DNA of 64,000 nt from Gemmatimonadota bacterium. Lineage in GTDB: Bacteria; Gemmatimonadota; Gemmatimonadetes; Gemmatimonadales; Gemmatimonadaceae. Within the stretch, counting starts at the first letter, position 1; every line of letters starts with the position of its first letter. The notes beneath the pieces were generated by a model. The model ran no database searches. It was not told the origin of the DNA and worked only from the letters and a program-made list of their open reading frames with translations. Below are positions 24,226 through 34,859 of this stretch, in pieces. The position numbers were made by a program, and so were the translations under genes. The DNA lies in contig JAZKBK010000006.1 of assembly GCA_040388625.1 (NCBI GenBank), positions 606,702 through 670,701 on the forward strand, read 5' to 3'.

Positions 24226-24735
24226 ATGTCGGAAGCGAAAGCGGCAGGCACGCCCTATCTGATTCACGCCTACGAGCACAAGGCGTACCCGATCCCCGCG
24301 GATCATCCGCTCTCGATCGGGCGGGAGACGGCGTGCGACATCACCGTCAACGAGGTGGCCGTATCGCGCCATCACGCGGAGATCCGGCAGGAAGGCGACG
24401 CCTTCGTTCTGCATCCCGTCGGGTCGACGACCACGGTGATGAACTCGATGCCGGTTCTAGCTCCGCAGCCTCTCCAGGAAGGCTCGACGTTCCTGGTCGG
24501 GTCCATGAAGTTCATCTTCACACGAGAGCGGCTTCCGGTCGCGATGAAGATCGCGACCCCGGTGGATCGTCCGGCTACAGTCGACGGCAGACGTCCTACG
24601 CTGACATTTCCGGGCCAGCCGAACGCGCCTGAGATTCAGCAGCCGTCAAACGGCCTCAAGCTGATGCCGCTCGTCCTGGTGGCCGTCGTGGTGATCGTCG
24701 GCGGCGCGGCGTACTGGGCGTTGAATCTGAGGTAG
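24226..24735 (+). CDS. FHA-domain membrane protein
   Basis: 169 residues from MSEAKAAGTPYLIHAYEHK. The forkhead-associated domain shows the hallmark SIGRETACDITVNEVAVSRH (GR...SRH), which binds phosphothreonine peptides. A single C-terminal membrane helix (LMPLVLVAVVVIVGGAAYWAL) anchors it, with the FHA part cytoplasmic. It suggests a Ser/Thr kinase circuit, but no kinase gene is nearby. A longer frame begins at 24139. Confidence 0.85.
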   Translation: MSEAKAAGTPYLIHAYEHKAYPIPADHPLSIGRETACDITVNEVAVSRHHAEIRQEGDAFVLHPVGSTTTVMNSMPVLAPQPLQEGSTFLVGSMKFIFTRERLPVAMKIATPVDRPATVDGRRPTLTFPGQPNAPEIQQPSNGLKLMPLVLVAVVVIVGGAAYWALNLR

Positions 24736-24782
24736 CGCAGGGACGCGGCGCAGCTGAAGCCGCGGTGGCACGCGAAGAGACA

Positions 24783-24833
24783 GGCGCGGATACATCCGCG
24801 CCCTACCTGCGCCATCATCATTTACGCCTGCAA
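24783..24833. repeat. Dispersed hairpin element, copy 4, with downstream conserved half
   Basis: GGCGCGGATACATCCGCGCC, then CCTACCTGCG and CATCATTTACGCCTGCAA. The last part also follows the copies near 53.7 kb and (inverted) near 53.2 and 57.0 kb, so the full element is about 50 bases. Confidence 0.75.
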
Positions 24834-24900
24834 CGCGACGGTGATTCTTCGGGTCGTTATCGGTGGAGCCCCGCCTGCGGCGAAGATGACGGACAACCAG

Positions 24901-26298
24901 CTACGCACCCACAGCGAACCGCTCGAACGCGAGCTTCTCCAGCTCGTCGCGCACCGCGGGAATCGTCAACTCTTCCAGCACTTCGGCCGCGAACGCGTAG
25001 GTGAGCAACCGCAGCGCTATCTCCGGCCCGATGCCGCGACTCTTGAGATAGAACAACGCTGTCGAATCTACCGGACCGATCGTGGCGCCGTGCGTGCACT
25101 TGACGTCGTCGGCGTAAATCTCGAGCTGTGGCTTGGTATCGACGCGCGCACCGTCCGAGAGAAGCAGATTGTTGTTGCTCTGCTTGCCGTCGGTCTTCTG
25201 TGCTTCGGGCCTGACGTACACCTTGCCATTGAAGACCGCGTGCGACTCGCCGTCCATGACGCCCTTGTACAGCTCGTGGCTGGTGCAGCTCTCCTTCGCG
25301 TGAATGACGCTCGTCTGGTGATCCACGGTCTGCTCGCCATTCACGAGATACAGTCCATCCAGTGAAACGTGCGAGCCTTCGCCGTCGAGCAATGTCGCGA
25401 TGTTCGTGCGCGAGAGATCGGCGCCGACCGCGAACGAGAATGCCTCGTAGGCACAGTCGCGGCCCTGATTGGCGTACCAGGATCCGACGTGGTATGCGCG
25501 GAGGCTCTCGCGCTGGATCTTGTAATGCCTGAGTCGCGCGCCATCGGCGACGTACACTTCCGTCACCGCATTGGTGAGATAGTTGGCGTTGCCGAGCGAG
25601 ACATAGCTCTCCACGACGGTCGCCTCCGCGTGGTGTTCCATCACGATCAGGTTGCGCGGTGACAGCAGTGCGCCCTGGGCGGAATCATCGGACACGAAGA
25701 TGAGATGCACGTTGCGTGGCGCCACGGTGCCGGCCCCTACTTGCACGAATGCGCCGTCGCCGGAAAATGCCGAATTGAGCGCGGTGAATGCGTGCGTGCG
25801 CGTGTCGGCGAGTCCGCCATGATGCTGCTCGATCACGCGTGCGTATCGTTCGTCGGACAACGCGCGGCGCAGCGGACCGGCGTACAGTTTGGCGCTCGCC
25901 TCGACATCCGACAGATGAGCGACGAAGTTCCCGTTGAGGAACACCAGCGTCTGCCATTCGCCTGCAAAGCGGAACTGCTCGATGTCGCGCTCGGCCAGCG
26001 CCGAAGACGCCGTTGCGACGGGAGCGTAGCTCTGTTCGAGGAGCGAGGCCACGCTGGTGAAGTGCCAGTCCTCGTTCTTCGTGGTAGGAAATCCGAGCGT
26101 CGCGAAGTTCTCGATCGAGGCGCGACGTTGCGCGCCGAGCCATTGCGGCTCGCTGGCGCGATCGACGTCGTCGAAGAGCGCTACGTATTCGGCGGCGCGC
26201 GCGTCGCGCGTTGCGACGGGCATCGGTGCGCCTGCGCGTCCGACTTCTGGCGAGTCGGGGTCCTGCGTCAGAACGACGTCAGTCATGACCTGGGTCAT
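24901..26298 (-). CDS. sufD: SUF Fe-S cluster assembly protein SufD
   Basis: 465 residues of the SufB/SufD beta-helix family. It pairs with SufB and SufC in the SufBC2D scaffold that builds iron-sulfur clusters. Typical C-terminal landmarks are DHQTSVIHAKESCTSHELYK, the segment DGARVDTKPQLEIYADDVKC with THGATIGPVD, and AEVLEELTIPAVRDELEKL. The start overlaps sufC by four bases (ATGA), so the order on this strand is sufB-sufC-sufD. Confidence 0.95.
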   Translation of the reverse strand: MTQVMTDVVLTQDPDSPEVGRAGAPMPVATRDARAAEYVALFDDVDRASEPQWLGAQRRASIENFATLGFPTTKNEDWHFTSVASLLEQSYAPVATASSALAERDIEQFRFAGEWQTLVFLNGNFVAHLSDVEASAKLYAGPLRRALSDERYARVIEQHHGGLADTRTHAFTALNSAFSGDGAFVQVGAGTVAPRNVHLIFVSDDSAQGALLSPRNLIVMEHHAEATVVESYVSLGNANYLTNAVTEVYVADGARLRHYKIQRESLRAYHVGSWYANQGRDCAYEAFSFAVGADLSRTNIATLLDGEGSHVSLDGLYLVNGEQTVDHQTSVIHAKESCTSHELYKGVMDGESHAVFNGKVYVRPEAQKTDGKQSNNNLLLSDGARVDTKPQLEIYADDVKCTHGATIGPVDSTALFYLKSRGIGPEIALRLLTYAFAAEVLEELTIPAVRDELEKLAFERFAVGA

Positions 26299-27041
26299 GC
26301 TGCGTCGAGCAGCCAGTCGTAACCGCGCTCTTCCAGCTCCAGCGCGAGCTCCTTGCCACCGGAGCGGACGATGCGGCCGTTGGCGAGCACGTGCACGAAA
26401 TCGGGCACGATGTAGTTCAACAACCTCTGATAGTGCGTCACCACGATCGTGGCATTGTCGGGGCGGCGCAACGCGTTCACGCCACCGGCAACGATGCGCA
26501 GCGCGTCGATGTCGAGACCGGAATCGGTCTCGTCGAGGATCGCGAGCTTGGGCTGCAGCACGGCCATCTGCAGAATCTCGTTGCGCTTCTTCTCACCACC
26601 GGAGAAGCCGGCATTCACCGATCGGTTGAGCATCGATGCGTCCATTTCCACGAGCTTCATGCGCTCCTCGATGAGGTCGAGGAACTCGAGTGGATCGACT
26701 TCGTCCTCACCGCGGGCCTTGCGAATCTCGTTGTACGCCGAGCGAAGGAAGTAGGCGTTGGTGACGCCGGGAATCTCGACCGGGTACTGGAACGCGAGGA
26801 ATATTCCCTTCTGTGCGCGCACTTCGGGTTCCATCTCCAGCAATTCCTCGCCGTTGTAGATCGCCGAGCCGCCGAGCACTTCGTATGCGGGGTTGCCGGC
26901 GAGCACCTGCGCGAGCGTGGATTTTCCGGAGCCGTTGGGCCCCATGACTGCGTGCACTTCGCCGGGCTTGATGTTGAGATCAATTCCCTTGAGGATCTCG
27001 CGTTCGGCGATTCCGGCACGGAGGGCGGTTATATCGAGCAT
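26295..27041 (-). CDS. sufC: SUF ABC ATPase SufC
   Basis: 248 residues, ABC-type ATPase of the SUF scaffold. Walker A is GPNGSGKSTL, the signature is FSGGEKKRNEILQM, Walker B is LAILDETDSGLDIDALR (the SufC-specific ETDSGLD), and the switch His is in VVTHYQRLLNYI. The start MLDITALRAGIAEREIL at 27041 is chosen; the longer frame to 27092 would overlap sufB. It drives conformational change in SufBCD and is not a membrane transporter. Confidence 0.95.
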   Translation of the reverse strand: MLDITALRAGIAEREILKGIDLNIKPGEVHAVMGPNGSGKSTLAQVLAGNPAYEVLGGSAIYNGEELLEMEPEVRAQKGIFLAFQYPVEIPGVTNAYFLRSAYNEIRKARGEDEVDPLEFLDLIEERMKLVEMDASMLNRSVNAGFSGGEKKRNEILQMAVLQPKLAILDETDSGLDIDALRIVAGGVNALRRPDNATIVVTHYQRLLNYIVPDFVHVLANGRIVRSGGKELALELEERGYDWLLDAA

Positions 27042-27084
27042 TACTTGTGTCTGAATTGAAGATGTATTGTGCTGGCGACCGACA

Positions 27085-28521
<1,437 letters not shown>

Positions 28522-28608
28522 TACTGCGTCTAACTCCTTGGCGTTACTGCACTTTCGCGTAGATTGATGTAAAGGTAAGTGATTTTGTCGGCTTTTTGTA
28601 GATAAACG

Positions 28609-29838
28609 ATGCCATACCGCTCAGACTTCCCCCTGCTGGCCGCCAATCCGGCACTGCACTATCTCGATTCGGCTGCTTCGGCCCAGAAACCGAAGGTCGT
28701 GCTGGACGCGATCCGCGACTATTACGAGCGCAGCTACGCCAATCCCAACCGGGGCGCCTATTCACTCTCGGTGGATGCTACGGAACGGTATCATCTTGCC
28801 CGCAGGCGCATCGCCACCTTTCTGGGCGCGAAGGATCCCGACACACTGATCTTCACCCGCGGGACGACCGAAGCGCTGAATCTTCTCGCAACTTCGTACA
28901 CTCGTTCGACTAGCCTGTCGAACGATCGTTCAGGTGCCGAGATCGTGGTGACGGCGATGGAGCACCACTCCGACTTCGTCACCTGGCAGCAGGCGGCGCT
29001 GGCGACGGGAGCCCGGTTCCGGATCTGCGAGCTGACGCCGGACGGGCAGATCGATCTCGATATGCTGGCCTCGATGCTCGGGTCACGAACCCGGGTGGTC
29101 GCATTTGGCCACGTCTCCAACGCGCTGGGGACGGTGAACCCGGTGAGCCGGATAGCTGCGATGGTACGCGACCGGTGCGATGCGATGATCGTGTGCGACG
29201 GTGCCCAGGGGGCGCCCCACATCCGCGTCGGGTTCGACGATCTCGGGGTGGATGCGTACGCCTTCAGCGGCCACAAGATGGGCGGGCCCATGGGACTGGG
29301 CGGCCTCATCGCGAAACGCGAGCTGTTGGAGCGAATCCCGCCGTATCAGTTCGGCGGAGACATGATCGAATTCGTGCACGACGATACGACCACGTGGGCG
29401 CCGCTGCCGCACAAGTTCGAGGCGGGGACCCCCAATTCCGCCGGCGCGGTCGGCCTCGCCGCGGCGGTGGAATATCTGGACGCGATCGGGATGGAAAATG
29501 TCCAGGCCCACGAGCAGAAGCTGGTCGCACTGGCTCAGCAGCGTCTGGAAGAGCTGGGCGACGTCACGATCTACGGTCCACCGCCGGCGCAGCGCAGTGG
29601 CGTCATCTCGTTCAACGTCGCCGACGTTCACGCGCACGACCTTGCGACGATTCTGGACAGCACCGGCGTCTGCATACGCTCCGGTCATCACTGTGCACAA
29701 CCGCTGATGCGCCGGCTCGGCGTGAGCTCGACCGCACGTGCGTCATTCTACATCTACAACGACGAGAGCGACGTGGATGCGCTGGTGGCGGGGGTGAGGG
29801 AGGCGATGACGATGTTCGCGGAAAGCGGGACGGCATAG
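28609..29838 (+). CDS. sufS: SufS-type cysteine desulfurase
   Basis: 409 residues. Class V aminotransferase fold, group II desulfurase (SufS/CsdA) that takes sulfur from cysteine and gives it to SufU or SufE. N-terminal [20 protein letters not shown] is typical. The PLP lysine is in [16 protein letters not shown], and the catalytic Cys in [17 protein letters not shown]. The gene is transcribed away from sufB. Its likely partner sufU lies 2.5 kb further on, beyond two outer-membrane genes. Confidence 0.95.
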   Translation: MPYRSDFPLLAANPALHYLDSAASAQKPKVVLDAIRDYYERSYANPNRGAYSLSVDATERYHLARRRIATFLGAKDPDTLIFTRGTTEALNLLATSYTRSTSLSNDRSGAEIVVTAMEHHSDFVTWQQAALATGARFRICELTPDGQIDLDMLASMLGSRTRVVAFGHVSNALGTVNPVSRIAAMVRDRCDAMIVCDGAQGAPHIRVGFDDLGVDAYAFSGHKMGGPMGLGGLIAKRELLERIPPYQFGGDMIEFVHDDTTTWAPLPHKFEAGTPNSAGAVGLAAAVEYLDAIGMENVQAHEQKLVALAQQRLEELGDVTIYGPPPAQRSGVISFNVADVHAHDLATILDSTGVCIRSGHHCAQPLMRRLGVSSTARASFYIYNDESDVDALVAGVREAMTMFAESGTA

Positions 29839-29843
29839 CGACA

Positions 29844-29863
29844 GGCACAGGTGCATCCGTGCC
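29844..29863. repeat. Dispersed hairpin element, copy 5
   Basis: GGCACAGGTGCATCCGTGCC preceded by GACA and followed by CCACC. Stem is partly imperfect. Immediately downstream of the sufS stop. Confidence 0.65.
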
Positions 29864-29890
29864 CCACCTTCGCTTGCCAGGCATCCCGCT

Positions 29891-30649
29891 CTAGAACCGG
29901 AACGAAATCCCGAGCTGGTACGTGATGAAATCCGCGGCTGACTGGTGCGGGGTGATGATGATTCCGTACTGGCTGTTCGGATCATCCATTATGTCGCCCT
30001 TCGTCAGATATCTGGCGCTCGAGATCGAGTTGTAGCGCGCGCCGACGTTGAGTGACATCGGTGAGCTGCCGGATGTCAGTGGGACGTTGAAGCCAGCGCC
30101 GCCGGTGTATGCGAGCGAGTTGTCGCTGTAGTTGGTGGTCTGCGCGATCTGCTGGGAATTGTCGTCCGTCGTGAGCGAGGTCTGTGTAAAGAAATAGGCC
30201 AGGCCGATACCGGCGTTCACGTATGGCCGCACGCGACCGAGCGGGAGCGTCAACTGCGGGCCGACGCTCGCAACGAAGATGTTGTTGGAGGTTTCTTCGC
30301 GCACGATGATCCGGCGCACGCTGGAGCTGAACGGCACGTAGTGCGTCTCGTTGCCGTAGTTGATGAACCCGGCATCGACACGAATCCCGACGATCGCCTG
30401 AGGGTCGAGTCCAAAGACGAAATGTCCGGCGCCTCCGAATCCCTGGCGTACATTCTGGCGAAAATCACCGATGGGTTGCGCGTACTCGAACGCAGCCCCT
30501 GCTTCCATGCGCGGCGTTTCTCGCAGACTCATCTGCGCACTCGACACGGAAGGGATCGCGAACGCAAGCACCGCGCAGGCGCCGAGGTGCCGGCCCATCA
30601 ACTGGTGCATCAACTGGTGCATCAACCGGTGCATCGAGCCGAAATTCAC
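29891..30649 (-). CDS. Outer-membrane beta-barrel protein
   Basis: 252 residues. Starts at a GTG with GGAAGGAATC directly before it. The n-region contains a tandem amino-acid repeat (MHRL MHQL MHQL) encoded by 12-base repeats. A signal peptide core (LGACAVLAFAIPSVSSAQ) follows. The mature protein shows alternating hydrophobic strands ending in GISFRF, with the terminal Phe typical of BAM-inserted barrels. Strands such as GIRVDAGFINYG, RVRPYVNAGIGLAYFF and SLNVGARYNSI fit a small OmpA/OmpX-like barrel. Function unknown. Confidence 0.75.
   Translation of the reverse strand: MNFGSMHRLMHQLMHQLMGRHLGACAVLAFAIPSVSSAQMSLRETPRMEAGAAFEYAQPIGDFRQNVRQGFGGAGHFVFGLDPQAIVGIRVDAGFINYGNETHYVPFSSSVRRIIVREETSNNIFVASVGPQLTLPLGRVRPYVNAGIGLAYFFTQTSLTTDDNSQQIAQTTNYSDNSLAYTGGAGFNVPLTSGSSPMSLNVGARYNSISSARYLTKGDIMDDPNSQYGIIITPHQSAADFITYQLGISFRF
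30596..30631. repeat. 12-base tandem repeat, three copies, in the signal-peptide region
   Basis: CATCAACTGGTG at 30596 and 30608, then CATCAACCGGTG at 30620. Multiple of three, so copy-number change would lengthen or shorten the peptide n-region without a frameshift, adding or removing in-frame ATG codons. Confidence 0.85.
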
Positions 30650-30670
30650 GATTCCTTCCCCCTCCGTCGA

Positions 30671-32215
30671 TCAACGTTTGGTCCAGACCAAAAGTACCCC
30701 GCATCCGTTGGACTGGTACTTCATGGGTGCTTCGCCGAGTCCGGCGTAAATCTCCATTCCCGCAACCTGTTGCGGTGGGACGATGTCATCCAGAGTCTCG
30801 TAACCGTCCTGCATCTGCATGCCATCCACGTACACAACTGGGACACATCCACCGCGCATAAGGATTACGTGGCCGAAGCTGCTGCCAGGCATCACCTGGA
30901 TTCCAGGTGTCGTTCGGAGCGCATCGGTGGCGGTGATCGCATTCTTGAGCGCGTTGTCCGATGCAGTGATGTAGTGCCCCATTCCGGTGCGTGATCGCTC
31001 CAGGAAGCCCATTATGTCATTCGGCGCGCGTGATGGCTTGCCCATGATCACCACGCGTGACAGTTGTTGCACGCGATCCTTGAACTCGAGATCGACAGTT
31101 GCCGGTGTTTGCGGCGACAGGTCGACGGCGGCGCGCTGGGGTTCGTAGCCGAGCATGCGAGCCTCGACGCTGAAGGTGCCTGCGGGAAGACCGGTGAGCG
31201 TGAAGCGACCGTCGGCCCGGCTCCTGGTTTCGAGGCCGGTTCCCCACACCATTATCGTGGCGCCATGCATCGGCTTTCCGTCGGCGCCATGTACGAGACC
31301 CGATAGATCCGCCGAGCCGCGCAGGAGCGTGGTCGCACGTTGTACATCGGCGCTCACGCTCGAGTTGGAGTCGGTGCGCACTGCGACGGCGGAGCTGGAA
31401 TCGCCGAGCGAGAAATCGCGTCGCGTTATGCCACCGATCGGGATTCCGACCTCGACGAGTCCGGATCGTCTTGCGCCCAGTTCCGCGCTCGCCAGCACGG
31501 TGTCGGCGCCGGGCAGCTTGCATATGCGATAGCCGCCATCCTCTCCCGTTTGCACGGGCACTCGTCGCGACTCTGAAACGAGGCCACGTTTGTCGATCAC
31601 TATTTCGCGCCAGGTGACGACGACCTTGGCGTTGCCGATCGGCAGGCCGGACGCAGCGTCTCGCACGACACCGGCGATCGCGCCGGACGAGTCACTCGCT
31701 GGCTGCTCACCGCACACCGCCGCCATGATCCGCGCGGGGCCCGGAATCACCAGTTCGAGCACGTTGTCGCCGGCGTGAATCGTCGCCGATCTGAGCGGGG
31801 GCTCGATGCCGAGCGCGTCGACGGATGGGTGGAAGAAGCCGGCCGTGTAGCGGCCTGGCGCCATCGCTGGAATGCGGAATCGTCCGAGCGAGTCGGAGCG
31901 CACGGTGTACGCTCGCGTGCGGTGATCGACATCCACGAGCTGCACCTGAGCTTCCGCCAGCGGAGCGTTGGTTACGCTATCGTACACAGTGCCCGTAAGG
32001 CTCGCCGTCTCGCCGGTATCGGAGCGTTGTCGCGTGGAGCGCGCAATGCGCGCTCGGCCCGCTGTGGACGCTCGGGAAGTCGCTGGTGAGAAGAGCATCA
32101 CCGCAAAGAGAATCGGAATCGCCGCCAACATTGTAAATCGGTCGTTTCGCACGCTGGCGCTGGTGTGGCTGGCGTGGCGGGTACTGGTGCGGCGTTTCAA
32201 CTGGGCGATTCGCAT
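30671..32215 (-). CDS. Carboxypeptidase-regulatory-like / TonB plug-domain protein
   Basis: 514 residues. Signal sequence FTMLAAIPILFAVMLFSPAT; three carboxypeptidase-regulatory-like beta-sandwich domains (SLTGTVYDSVTNAPLAEAQV, GAIAGVVRDAASGLPIGNAK, LSGLVHGADGKPMHGATIMV); and a C-terminal plug-like segment (ATDALRTTPGIQVMPGSSFG, then GGCVPVVYVDGMQ). There is no beta-barrel after the plug, so this is not a full TonB receptor. It probably forms part of a surface complex. The frame is open to a GTG at 32272; the ATG at 32215 precedes the signal sequence. It lies 21 bases upstream of the small barrel gene, on the same strand. Confidence 0.75.
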   Translation of the reverse strand: MRIAQLKRRTSTRHASHTSASVRNDRFTMLAAIPILFAVMLFSPATSRASTAGRARIARSTRQRSDTGETASLTGTVYDSVTNAPLAEAQVQLVDVDHRTRAYTVRSDSLGRFRIPAMAPGRYTAGFFHPSVDALGIEPPLRSATIHAGDNVLELVIPGPARIMAAVCGEQPASDSSGAIAGVVRDAASGLPIGNAKVVVTWREIVIDKRGLVSESRRVPVQTGEDGGYRICKLPGADTVLASAELGARRSGLVEVGIPIGGITRRDFSLGDSSSAVAVRTDSNSSVSADVQRATTLLRGSADLSGLVHGADGKPMHGATIMVWGTGLETRSRADGRFTLTGLPAGTFSVEARMLGYEPQRAAVDLSPQTPATVDLEFKDRVQQLSRVVIMGKPSRAPNDIMGFLERSRTGMGHYITASDNALKNAITATDALRTTPGIQVMPGSSFGHVILMRGGCVPVVYVDGMQMQDGYETLDDIVPPQQVAGMEIYAGLGEAPMKYQSNGCGVLLVWTKR

Positions 32216-32352
32216 GGTGTTGTTGGGTGAGCAGTCGCAGGAAATGTGTGGCTCGAATGGTGCTGCCGCCACGCGCCTGAAAGAATTTTGTGATGCCTTT
32301 CCTTACGTGCGAGCACCTGCCGGCGTCAGCGGATGGCTGGAAGAGCGCCGAG

Positions 32353-32360
32353 TATATTTG
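32353..32360 (+). promoter_or_regulatory. TATATTTG -10-like box before sufU
   Basis: TATATTTG at -15 to -8 relative to the ATG at 32368. It resembles the TAnnTTTG -7 element of the related Bacteroidota and suggests a very short leader. The same motif precedes the ABC gene at 39440. Confidence 0.35.
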
Positions 32361-32367
32361 AGGTGGA

Positions 32368-32838
32368 ATGGCAGACGCATCGCTGACGGCGCTTTATCAG
32401 GACATCATCCTGGATCACTATCGACGTCCCCGGAACAAGGGAACGCTGGAGCACGCGAGCATCTCGGTCCCGATGCGGAATCCGCTCTGCGGTGACGAGA
32501 TCACGCTGGAGCTGGAGATGAACGGCGACGAGGTTACCGATCTCCGGTTCACGGGCCGCGGATGCTCCATCTCGCAGGCCTCCACCAGCATGATGACGGA
32601 GATGGTCAAGGGCAAGCGTGCCAGCGAGATCGGCCAGATCGGCGAGCGGTTTCGCGCGATGGTGATGGGCGATGCCGACGCCGCAGCGGATGCGACGCTC
32701 GGCAGGGCCAGGGCGCTCGCTGGCGTCGCGCGTTTTCCCGCACGGGTCAAGTGTGCGCTGCTGGCGTGGAACGCACTGGAGCGGGGTCTGGCGAGTGCTG
32801 CGTCGCAACACGGCGAGACCGACGGGGAAGAAGGCTGA
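32368..32838 (+). CDS. sufU: Fe-S cluster scaffold / sulfur-transfer protein SufU
   Basis: 156 residues. The three zinc/sulfur-binding Cys are in NPLCGDEITLEL, GRGCSISQASTSMM and VKCALLAWNALE. SufU receives sulfur from SufS in organisms lacking SufE. GAGGTGGA just before the ATG serves as ribosome site. Its stop overlaps the start of the YciI-like gene (TGATG). It is separated from sufS by two minus-strand outer-membrane genes, an unusual layout for a SUF operon. Confidence 0.93.
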   Translation: MADASLTALYQDIILDHYRRPRNKGTLEHASISVPMRNPLCGDEITLELEMNGDEVTDLRFTGRGCSISQASTSMMTEMVKGKRASEIGQIGERFRAMVMGDADAAADATLGRARALAGVARFPARVKCALLAWNALERGLASAASQHGETDGEEG

Positions 32839-33131
32839 TGTACGCGATCGCGATCATCCGGTATCGCCGGCCACTGGATGAGGTGCTGACCGTGACCGAC
32901 GAGCACCGCGCGTATCTGCGCACTCTGTACGACGGCGGAACATTGCTTGCATCAGGACCACTGGATCCACGCAGTGGCGGAGCTTTGCTGTTGCGCGTGC
33001 CGGACGATTCGGTGAACGAAGCACTGGATGCGATTCGCGACAACGATCCTTACGTTAAGAAGGGGATGGCGCAGTACGAGCTGCTTCCCTGGGCGCCTTC
33101 TACAGGACTGGAGAAGCTCAACCGGCTCTAG
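32838..33131 (+). CDS. YciI-family protein
   Basis: 97 residues from MYAIAIIRYRRPLDEV, overlapping the sufU stop by one base. Ferredoxin-like dimeric alpha-beta barrel family. The conserved His-Asp pair typical of YciI appears as TDEHRAYLRTLYDGGTLLAS and GPLDPRSGG; the C-terminal DNDPYVKKGMAQYELLPW also fits. Some homologues handle small phenolics, but many have no known function. Its place behind sufU might mean shared regulation only. Confidence 0.85.
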   Translation: MYAIAIIRYRRPLDEVLTVTDEHRAYLRTLYDGGTLLASGPLDPRSGGALLLRVPDDSVNEALDAIRDNDPYVKKGMAQYELLPWAPSTGLEKLNRL

Positions 33132-33140
33132 GATGCGACG

Positions 33141-34859
33141 ATGCCTGGCACTCGATGGGTTCTCAGTGTCTGCTGTCTCATTGTCCCGGCAACCGCGCAG
33201 TCGCAACTGCAGCGCGGAGACTCTCTTCGTGTACTGAGCGAAGCGCATTCAGCGCAGAGCCGTTTCGAGCGTGGCCGGCGCGAGTCGCTCCCTCGTACAG
33301 GACAGCCGGACAGCCATCCATGCGAGACGCTGATCGGTCGCATGTGCCACTGGCGCGAGGACGGTTCGGAGAATCCGCGCCCCGAGACAGGGTCGATTGT
33401 GAGAGCCCGGCAGTCACTCATCGCGACGCTCGCCAGACTCAACGCCGTCTCGCCTGGCGACGATTGGATCGCGGGAGAGCGCGTGCGATACATGATCGAA
33501 GCCGGCGAGGATTCGGCTGCGGTGTCGGTCGCGCGGTCGTGCGCGCCGCCGCGCTGGTATTGCAAAGCGCTGCTCGGCTACGCACTTCACGCGTCGGAGC
33601 GATATGGCGATGCGGCTGCGGCATTCGACAGCGCGCTTGCGAAGATGCCGGCGGATGAGCGCTGCAGGTGGAACGACATTTCGGTGCTGCTCGACGACGA
33701 CGAGCGCGCGAGTTACGATGCATTGCCGTGCGGACAGCGTGATTCCGTGGAGCAGCGCTTCTGGGATCTGGCGAAGCCTTCGTTCGCGGTTCAGGGGAAC
33801 GACCGGCGAACCGAGCATTTCTCGCGCGTGCTGCTCGCCGACCTCTCCGAAACCGCCGCGAACGCATACGGACTGCCGTGGGGTGATGATTTACGGGAGA
33901 TGCTCATCAGATATGGCGAGCCGCTCTGGTACAGTGTTGCGTGGCCGGGACCATACACGACATTCCAGACTCCAATTGGCCACGACCGCCTTCCGAGTTT
34001 TCACTTCGCCGCGGAAATGGAGGGAGACAGCGCACGCTGGGACGCCTACGCACCGGTCGCGAGGGAACTCTACGCGCCGCCGTACATCGACACGCTGGCG
34101 CCGCTCGACGCACAATTCGCGATGATGAAACGCGGAGATTCGGCGCTCGTGGTCGCCGTCTATTCCGACACGACACTGGGCCGCGCCATGCTCGGCGTAT
34201 CAGGCACTTCGGGCGATACGAGCGGAGCGAGCGAGCATCACGGACATGTGCGTCGCGCACACAGCAGGTGGAAAGGAGAGATGGTTGCGATGGAGGCGTT
34301 CGATCCCGTACGGCTGCGCGATGCCCGAGCGCGAGTATGGCTGGCGCCGCCGCATCATGCCACAGGCGCGCCGGATCTCTCGACCCTGCTGCTGTTCGCG
34401 GCCGATACCAGCGCGACTGTCGAAACGCTGGAGGATGCACTGGCGCACGCTCTCACATCGACCGACCTGCACGGAGCGCGACGACTGGGATTGTACTGGG
34501 AAGAGTATGGCGCGACAAAACCGGATTCATCGAGCGGACCTCACGTGTCGGCGATCGATGCGGATTCGCAATCTGTTGCTGGGCCAGATTCATCATCGGA
34601 TTCATCGTCGGTGCTCGTAACGGTTACCCGTATCGATGGCGGAGCGCTTAGATGGCTAGGCCAGGCTCTTCACATTACGGGTCGCGATTCTCCGCTCGCA
34701 GTCAAGTGGCACGATACGTACGCTAGCAGTGGCATTGCATCGCATTCGGTGGTGCTGGATCTGGCACAGTTACCAGGGGGAGCGTATCAGGTATCAGTTG
34801 CTGTCGGTTCCGATGATTTGCACCGGACCCGGATATCGCGCGAGATCAGGTTGCGATAG
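33141..34859 (+). CDS. GWxTD-like domain protein, secreted
   Basis: 572 residues. A signal peptide (WVLSVCCLIVPATAQSQ), a helical middle with TPR-like periodicity (RYMIEAGEDSAAVSVARSCA, ALHASERYGDAAAAFDSALA), then FWDLAKPSFAVQGNDRRTEH followed by FSRVL and LPWGDDLREMLIRYGEP. The last block resembles the GWxTD signature but reads LPWGDD where GWxTD would stand. The C-terminal ~200 residues are beta-rich and poorly characterised. GWxTD proteins occur in Gemmatimonadota, Acidobacteriota and Bacteroidota and their function is unknown. Confidence 0.65.
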   Translation: MPGTRWVLSVCCLIVPATAQSQLQRGDSLRVLSEAHSAQSRFERGRRESLPRTGQPDSHPCETLIGRMCHWREDGSENPRPETGSIVRARQSLIATLARLNAVSPGDDWIAGERVRYMIEAGEDSAAVSVARSCAPPRWYCKALLGYALHASERYGDAAAAFDSALAKMPADERCRWNDISVLLDDDERASYDALPCGQRDSVEQRFWDLAKPSFAVQGNDRRTEHFSRVLLADLSETAANAYGLPWGDDLREMLIRYGEPLWYSVAWPGPYTTFQTPIGHDRLPSFHFAAEMEGDSARWDAYAPVARELYAPPYIDTLAPLDAQFAMMKRGDSALVVAVYSDTTLGRAMLGVSGTSGDTSGASEHHGHVRRAHSRWKGEMVAMEAFDPVRLRDARARVWLAPPHHATGAPDLSTLLLFAADTSATVETLEDALAHALTSTDLHGARRLGLYWEEYGATKPDSSSGPHVSAIDADSQSVAGPDSSSDSSSVLVTVTRIDGGALRWLGQALHITGRDSPLAVKWHDTYASSGIASHSVVLDLAQLPGGAYQVSVAVGSDDLHRTRISREIRLR

